Part shown: one piece after another, positions 31,700 through 36,367 of the stretch
Numbering within the stretch: the stretch's first letter is position 1
Layout of the letters: every line of letters begins with the position of its first letter
NCBI GenBank assembly: GCA_003250325.1
Contig: QKGU01000096.1
Coordinates: forward strand, 1 to 36,367
DNA: 36,367 bases
Source of the DNA: Paludibacter sp.
GTDB lineage: Bacteria > Bacteroidota > Bacteroidia > Bacteroidales > Paludibacteraceae
Direction of reading: 5' to 3'
Made by a program: the position numbers and the translations under genes
Notes under the pieces: generated by a model
Told to the model about the DNA's origin: nothing
The model's database searches: none
Seen by the model: the letters and a program-made list of their open reading frames with translations, nothing else

Positions 31700-32593
31700 C
31701 TATTTCTCAAATACGAAACTAAAACTTCCGATACGATTTCCATCGGCGAAGAAATCAGCGTGATAAGTTCCTTTAGGTAGAATTTCGCCTACTTTCCAGT
31801 AAAGCGCATCGCTGATGGCTTCGCCTGTATATTCAATTTTCTTCGATGCCGAGTAGGCAATATCCCTGTTTTCGTAATGAAATACGTTAGTCGGACTTTT
31901 CGTCAGCACTTCATCATCCGGTTTTGTTATTCTCAGATAAATGATTTTCTCGCCCGGAGTTGCCGTTACATTTTTCGTAATTGTATAGTTAAACTGCAAA
32001 TTTGCCGTTTGCGAAAACCATGATGTTTTTTTGTTTTTGCTATTCAAAGGCACCATACTAAAATTAGTAACTTCCAGAATAGACGCACGGTTCACCACTT
32101 CGTTCAGCGTTTCTTTTTCCTTCGATAACTGTTGCACGGTTTCGGTGGCAGCCTGATATTTCCGCTTTACTTCAACATTTTCTGTTTTCAACACTTTGTT
32201 TATCGAGTTGAGGGAATCGATCTGATTTACGTATTGAACCATGACCGCTCTAACAGTTGCAAGTTCTTTTCTCAGTTCGGCAATACGTCTGGCATTTGTA
32301 GATTTGGTAACGCGCAATTCGTCCAGCAATTGTTGAACTTTTGTTTTCTGATCCTGAAGTAATTGGATTAATGAATCGTTCTTAATATTGGACGTGTAAC
32401 CGTCGTAATCAAGAGCTAAATCGGAATAATCTTTTTCGATTTGTTCTTTTTCAAAATTCATTTGCTCGACCATTTCGGCCATTTCCTGATCTTTCTGCTG
32501 GCTTTGGTTTACAAAATAAACAGCAACAGTAGTAACCGCAAGCAAGATCAAAACTACTACAGCTATAATAATGAATATGGTACTTTTCTTCAT
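31700..32593 (-). CDS. Unknown membrane-anchored coiled-coil protein
   Basis: I do not recognise a named family. The 297 residues start with one membrane helix (about 5-28, IFIIIAVVVLILLAVTTVAV). A long coiled coil follows (about 32-175), rich in Glu, Lys and Gln with Leu/Val heptads (LLQDQKTKVQQLLDELRV, LSKEKETLNEVVNRA). A beta-rich C-terminal domain (about 175-297) ends ADFFADGNRIGSFSFVFEK. The single N-terminal anchor suggests the coil and C-terminal domain reach into the periplasm. It lies 35 bp after murF and 60 bp before lutB in the same run, so a cell-envelope role is plausible but unproved. Confidence 0.8.
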   Translation of the reverse strand: MKKSTIFIIIAVVVLILLAVTTVAVYFVNQSQQKDQEMAEMVEQMNFEKEQIEKDYSDLALDYDGYTSNIKNDSLIQLLQDQKTKVQQLLDELRVTKSTNARRIAELRKELATVRAVMVQYVNQIDSLNSINKVLKTENVEVKRKYQAATETVQQLSKEKETLNEVVNRASILEVTNFSMVPLNSKNKKTSWFSQTANLQFNYTITKNVTATPGEKIIYLRITKPDDEVLTKSPTNVFHYENRDIAYSASKKIEYTGEAISDALYWKVGEILPKGTYHADFFADGNRIGSFSFVFEK

Positions 32594-32628
32594 TCTAAAA
32601 ATTGTCTTTTCCTTTGTCTAAATTCAAT

Positions 32629-33927
32629 TTAAAGTGTGGCTAACACTTTTTCCAGTTTGATTCCTCTCGAACCTTTTATTAAAATATAATTCTCCTTTAC
32701 CGGATTTTCTGTAAGATAAACAATCAGTTCATCCACGTTTTCAAACGTTTGAAAAGATTGATCTGTATTTTTAAACTGTTGACCTACCAAAAAAACGTTG
32801 GTAAATCCTTTTTGTTGTAGCAAATCCACCACATTTTGATGTTCGGCAGCGCTTTGATCTCCGAGCTCCAGCATGTCGCCCAATATCAGGGTTTTTTTAT
32901 CCACTTCCATTTGAGCAAAGTTCATAATGGCCGCGTTCATACTGGTTGGGTTGGCATTGTAAGCATCAACAACCAGTTTATTGTTCTCGGTAACTGTAAG
33001 TTGCGAGCGATTGTTTTGCGGAGTGTAATTTTCCAATCCACGCTTAATTTCGTCGTTTTGCAACTTGAAATAACTGCCAATAGCAACAGCTGCCATAACA
33101 TTTTCCGCATTGTAAGCACCAATAAGTTTCGTAGTGACGCCAAATGTACTTTTGGGTTTTGCGGTGCATTCCATTTCAAGAAAAGGAGAGCAGCCTGTTA
33201 TTTCACCATAAATCTGGTATTCCGGATTAAATCCGAATCCGCAAACATTTTCAGCTTCGATAGCAAATCCGGTTTTGGTAGCCATTTCTACCAAATGTTT
33301 GTTGTCTTTGTTGATAAAAATGAGGATTCCGTTTCTCAGAATATTGTCGTATAGTTCGGCTTTTGTACTTTTTACGCCTTCAAACGATCCAAATCCTTCG
33401 AGATGAGCTTTCCCAACGTTGGTAATAATTCCGTAGTTTGGACGGGCAATGTCGCACAACTGTCTAATTTCACCCGGGTGGTTTGCTCCCATTTCGATAA
33501 TGGCAATTTGATGCTCCGGTTTAAGTTGAAGCAATGTTAGCGGTACGCCGATATGGTTGTTCAGATTTCCCTGAGTATAAAGGATGTTGTACTTTTCTTT
33601 CAGAACGGCAGCGATCAACTCTTTTGTGGTTGTTTTCCCATTTGTTCCGGTGATTCCGATTACCGGAGTTCCCAATTGCCTACGGTGGAAAGCAGCCAGC
33701 CTTTGCAGACTTTCGAGCACATTATCCACCAAAATAAATCGTTCGTCGATAGCATATTCCGCTTCATCTACCACTGCGTAAGAGCAACCTTTTTCAATAG
33801 CTGAAAGTGCAAACGCGTTCGCATTGAAGTTTTCACCCTTTAGGGCAAAAAAAATTGAACCGGCAGGACAAACGCGACTGTCGGTACAAATTATTGGATG
33901 TTCAAGAAACAGTTTGTAGAGTTGCAT
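32629..33927 (-). CDS. murF: UDP-N-acetylmuramoyl-tripeptide--D-alanyl-D-alanine ligase
   Basis: Adds D-Ala-D-Ala to the UDP-MurNAc-tripeptide, the last cytosolic step of peptidoglycan precursor synthesis. The 432 residues show the Mur ligase order: an N-terminal UDP-binding part (TDSRVCPAGSIFFALKGENFNAN, residues 16-38), the ATP loop VIGITGTNGKTTTKELI (about 93-109), IEMGANHPGEIRQLC, NVGKAHLEGFGSFEGV, and the C-terminal VVDAYNANPTSMNAAI and ILGDMLELGDQSAAEH. It lies outside a dcw cluster, 29 bp after an outer-membrane barrel gene and 35 bp before a coiled-coil protein gene. Confidence 0.96.
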   Translation of the reverse strand: MQLYKLFLEHPIICTDSRVCPAGSIFFALKGENFNANAFALSAIEKGCSYAVVDEAEYAIDERFILVDNVLESLQRLAAFHRRQLGTPVIGITGTNGKTTTKELIAAVLKEKYNILYTQGNLNNHIGVPLTLLQLKPEHQIAIIEMGANHPGEIRQLCDIARPNYGIITNVGKAHLEGFGSFEGVKSTKAELYDNILRNGILIFINKDNKHLVEMATKTGFAIEAENVCGFGFNPEYQIYGEITGCSPFLEMECTAKPKSTFGVTTKLIGAYNAENVMAAVAIGSYFKLQNDEIKRGLENYTPQNNRSQLTVTENNKLVVDAYNANPTSMNAAIMNFAQMEVDKKTLILGDMLELGDQSAAEHQNVVDLLQQKGFTNVFLVGQQFKNTDQSFQTFENVDELIVYLTENPVKENYILIKGSRGIKLEKVLATL

Positions 33928-33956
33928 GTCTGGATATGCCTTCGGATATTGATTTA

Positions 33957-34637
33957 TTATTTCTTTTTCTTTTTAGTGTCTTTTTTTTCTTTCTTGTTTT
34001 TCTTGTCGAAAAGTTTAAGATCACCAAACTCATAGCCCAAAGTAGCATACCAACCTCTTTGGAATAATTTATCGGTCGTTGTTTGGTTGAGGTTAAGAAT
34101 GCCAAATTCATATCCTCCTTTCAATGTCACTTTATTCCACTGTATACCACCTCCGGCACCGAGTTGAAGATTGACTCTGTAAAGACTATCAGTATATAAA
34201 TTTGTGGTAGCTGGAGAAATCTGGTCATAAGTAGAAGTTTTTACTTCCAACTGAGATAAGCCAATGTTTAGATTTGGTCCTGCATAGGCAAAAAGCTTCA
34301 ACGATTTTGATAATGGAAGTGTATACATAGCACGAAGAGGTACATCAGCAAAATGTCCGAATGTGTAGAAATGTACTTCGGTTGAGCTTGGATAACCCTG
34401 AAGTTTGTCGTTGTAAGCAACAGTATATAATGCTCCGGTGAGTAAACTAAAATTGTTTTTTAAAGGAATTACTGCAGAAAATCCAAGTTGATTTCCATTG
34501 AGAAAAGTTCTGCTGACTCCATTTCCGTAACGGACAGGATTTGTAAAACCGGCTTCAAACGATATTTTTTGCGCTGAAGCGATAGAAGTTACAAGTAGAA
34601 ATGTAAAGAGCAATTGAAATCTGAAGATTTTATTCAT
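33957..34637 (-). CDS. Outer membrane beta-barrel protein with lysine-rich C-terminal tail
   Basis: A 226-residue small barrel of the PorT/outer-membrane-beta-barrel type. A signal peptide (residues 1-23, ending IASAQ) precedes about eight strands, such as FSLLTGALYTVAYN, PLRAMYTLPLSKSLKLFAYAGPNLNIGL and VTLKGGYEFGILNL. The last strand YATLGYEFGDLKLF looks like a beta-signal, but it is followed by a strongly basic tail (DKKNKKEKKDTKKKKK). A TATCTTTGC promoter lies 34 bp before the ATG. As first gene of the murF run it may share that transcript. Specific function unknown. Confidence 0.82.
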   Translation of the reverse strand: MNKIFRFQLLFTFLLVTSIASAQKISFEAGFTNPVRYGNGVSRTFLNGNQLGFSAVIPLKNNFSLLTGALYTVAYNDKLQGYPSSTEVHFYTFGHFADVPLRAMYTLPLSKSLKLFAYAGPNLNIGLSQLEVKTSTYDQISPATTNLYTDSLYRVNLQLGAGGGIQWNKVTLKGGYEFGILNLNQTTTDKLFQRGWYATLGYEFGDLKLFDKKNKKEKKDTKKKKK

Positions 34638-34670
34638 GGACGTTTTGTAAAGCGTTTTTTTTAATCGAAT

Positions 34671-34679
34671 GCAAAGATA
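34671..34679 (-). promoter_or_regulatory. -7 promoter element heading the barrel-murF gene run
   Basis: The minus strand reads TATCTTTGC, 33 bp before the ATG at 34637. Gaps downstream of it (29, 35, 60, 12, 36 and 128 bp) allow one long transcript through lemA. Confidence 0.6.
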
Positions 34680-34796
34680 ATTTTTTTTTACGACTAATAA
34701 ACTATCCGTATAGCTTGTTTACTTGCGCTTTACGAGAATTTAACGGATAACTTAGAGAGTGTTAATTGTCGTTAGAAATTGATTAAAGTCAACGCT

Positions 34797-35633
34797 TTAT
34801 TTCTCTAGCTCTAAGTCAATTCTGCCCATATACAAGCCGCTTTTCCCAACTTGTGCAATCACCACTTTTTTGCCTGAAGCATTGTTCGTTTTTGCGTTAT
34901 TGAGCATAGTATGCGAGTGTCCGCCAATAATAACATCGATATATTTAGTGGCATGAGCAATGCTGAAATCATTAACATCAACAGAAGTTGAATCGCCGCC
35001 AAGATGTGAGAGACATATGACCAAATCGCATTTTAGTTTCTTCTTGAGCAAAGTTGAAGTTTTTTTAGCCACTTTTATCGGATCGTTGTAAACGAGTCCA
35101 CGATAATTATTTTCGATAATCAATCCTTTAGGCTGCACGTTGAGCGCCATGATTCCGATCTTCAAACCAGCCATTTTGGTGACGATATATGGTTTTATAT
35201 ATGGAGAAATCGGTGTTTCCGAAACATCGTAGTTGGAACTCAAAATAGGAAATTTCGCTTTGGAGAGCACCATGGCCAATGTATCAATGCCATTGTCAAA
35301 TTCATGGTTTCCCAATGTGCCGGCATTGTATTTCATTCGATTGAGCGCGTCAATTTCCAATCGCCCGTTGTAGAAATTGAAATAAGGTGTCCCTTGCGAA
35401 AAATCGCCAGCATCGAGAAGCAAAACATTTTTTTCTTCGCTGCGGACTTTGGCAATCTCACCCATTCGGCGGGCATAACCGCCCATGTCCGAAGTTTTCA
35501 AGCTCGATTTTTCCGTAGGTTCTATCTGGCTGTGCGTGTCGTTGGTATGCAGGATAACCAATTTTACCTTTTCTCCGGCAAAAGCCGCCAAACTTAGAAA
35601 GCCGAGGAATAATATAGCGTGTAAGCGTTTCAT
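34797..35633 (-). CDS. 5'-nucleotidase-type metallophosphoesterase (N-terminal domain protein)
   Basis: The catalytic half of a UshA-like 5'-nucleotidase, 278 residues, exported by a signal peptide (1-19, ending AAFA). Metal-binding motifs are complete: ILHTNDTHSQIEP (residues 27-39), LLLDAGDFSQGTPY, GTLGNHEFDNG, CLSHLGGDS and DVIIGGHSHT. It lacks the substrate-binding C-terminal domain, which is encoded by the gene just upstream (34 bp gap, same strand). The pair probably acts together in the periplasm to release phosphate from nucleotides or related compounds. The substrate is not certain. Confidence 0.9.
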   Translation of the reverse strand: MKRLHAILFLGFLSLAAFAGEKVKLVILHTNDTHSQIEPTEKSSLKTSDMGGYARRMGEIAKVRSEEKNVLLLDAGDFSQGTPYFNFYNGRLEIDALNRMKYNAGTLGNHEFDNGIDTLAMVLSKAKFPILSSNYDVSETPISPYIKPYIVTKMAGLKIGIMALNVQPKGLIIENNYRGLVYNDPIKVAKKTSTLLKKKLKCDLVICLSHLGGDSTSVDVNDFSIAHATKYIDVIIGGHSHTMLNNAKTNNASGKKVVIAQVGKSGLYMGRIDLELEK

Positions 35634-35667
35634 TCAGATTGTAATTTGTTAATGAATAAATTGTAAA

Positions 35668-36367
35668 TTACTTAATTCTTCCATCCAGTTTACTTGAAAT
35701 TTCGCGACCGTGGGCTGTCTCGTTTTTAATGTAATCCAAAAACATGTCACGAATTTTAATTCCTGTGTTTGCGCGTTTTTCATACATCGCGAGTTGAACC
35801 ATTTTATCGTTTCCGCCAGCCAGATAGTCATTGGTGGCTATGGTATAGGTTTTGGTAAGGTCTAACGGTTCATCGGCAACCGTTATGTCTATCGCTTTTC
35901 CGTTTGAAATTGTCATGCGCAAACCAGAAACACCTTCACCACCCATGCCGGCAAAATATTGGCACAAGTCGTTTAGTTTGTCTCCTTTCAGCCAAAGAAT
36001 AACCAATTCGTTTTCGAAAGGCATTAACTCGAAAACTTTGCCGACCGTGATGTTTCCTGCCGGAATAGTAGTACGCAAACCACCAAGATTAACGATAGCA
36101 ATATCCACCGGAACTTTCATATATTCCGATCCGGCTTGCCGGTATATGTCGGCGCTAAGGTTTGAAAGCAAGCTTTCGGGTTTGTGTGCACTCATGGTTT
36201 CCGTGGCTACTCCGATCACCGTTTTCATCTTTGCATCAACTTGTTGCTTGTACGGTTGCAGATAAGCAATGTACGAACTGTCCGCAATTTTATCAAGACT
36301 TTTATCAATGGGAATTTGAGTGGAACTAGCCGATGTTATTGTCCAGGCACTTATCTTGCATCCTGAT
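35668..36367 (-). CDS. 5'-nucleotidase C-terminal domain lipoprotein (5' end beyond window)
   Basis: The track starts at an internal Met (36228), but the frame stays open to the window edge and adds about 46 sensible residues, beginning ..SGCKISAWTITSASS. The SGC looks like a lipobox, so only the signal peptide is missing. The rest is the substrate-binding 5_nucleotid_C domain: IVNLGGLRTTIPAGNITVGKVFELMPFEN (about 100 residues in), GEGVSGLRMTISNG, and TIATNDYLAGGNDKM. It has no metallophosphatase motifs; these are supplied by the next gene. It is therefore the non-catalytic partner, anchored to a membrane by lipid. Confidence 0.88.
   Translation of the reverse strand, partial: SGCKISAWTITSASSTQIPIDKSLDKIADSSYIAYLQPYKQQVDAKMKTVIGVATETMSAHKPESLLSNLSADIYRQAGSEYMKVPVDIAIVNLGGLRTTIPAGNITVGKVFELMPFENELVILWLKGDKLNDLCQYFAGMGGEGVSGLRMTISNGKAIDITVADEPLDLTKTYTIATNDYLAGGNDKMVQLAMYEKRANTGIKIRDMFLDYIKNETAHGREISSKLDGRIK

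Noticed and set aside
32836-33354. 172-aa plus-strand ORF opposite murF
   Set aside because: It is antisense to clear MurF motifs and shows no own start signal or family match.

Overview
The window looks like chromosomal DNA of a Bacteroidota, most likely order Bacteroidales and perhaps Paludibacter/Dysgonomonas-like. The signs are AT-rich DNA, many TAnnTTTG -7 promoter elements (the Bacteroidota sigma-ABfr type, often TATCTTTGC), A-rich leaders mostly without Shine-Dalgarno sequences, a C-terminal type IX secretion (T9SS) sorting domain, DUF5686 and carboxypeptidase-regulatory-domain outer-membrane proteins, a Bacteroidota-type pyruvate kinase, and a 5'-nucleotidase split over two genes. No rRNA, tRNA, CRISPR array, prophage or defence island was recognised. 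Most of the window is housekeeping and cell-envelope genes.

Layout. 1-2.9 kb (minus): a truncated CarboxypepD_reg-like outer-membrane protein, then semiSWEET-aroQ-pyk. 2.9-6.8 kb: an unknown four-helix membrane protein, a large CotH/LTD/T9SS surface protein and a convergent S1/P1 nuclease. 6.9-10.5 kb: xerD, a 168-bp MITE-like inverted repeat, and a DUF5686 protein that appears to lack an ATG start. 10.6-14.4 kb: proC, a RAYT transposase flanked by four hairpins, an XRE-cupin regulator and an acyl-CoA synthetase. 14.5-18.2 kb: upp, an M48 lipoprotein peptidase, and VanZ-dprA-DUF4268. 18.2-21.6 kb (minus): a phosphate-type operon (porin-pstS) behind a four-unit 11-bp repeat resembling a Pho box, and pgk. 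21.9-26 kb (plus): mdh, a PerR-like Fur protein, a BamA/TamA-like barrel and a family 2 glycosyltransferase. 26-36.4 kb (minus): a Rieske-like lipoprotein with changed ligands, an aldo/keto reductase, a close-packed run (outer-membrane barrel, murF, coiled-coil membrane protein, lutB, FKBP lipoprotein, TPM/YgcG, lemA), and the split 5'-nucleotidase pair, the last gene cut by the window edge.

How the parts work together. Central carbon metabolism is represented by pyk, pgk and mdh, each apparently transcribed alone or nearly so and each with a clear terminator. Envelope biogenesis and turnover are represented by murF, the BamA-like barrel, the M48 peptidase, FKBP, TPM/LemA and the glycosyltransferase. 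Phosphate and nucleotide scavenging recurs: a porin with PstS, the S1/P1 nuclease, the 5'-nucleotidase pair and upp could together recover phosphate and bases from external nucleic acid; this link is inference. The less ordinary signals are the Pho-box-like array, the RAYT element, the MITE-like palindrome, a 16-bp palindrome that places a -7 promoter box on both strands, and the ligand-altered Rieske-like protein. No clearly novel multi-gene system was found.
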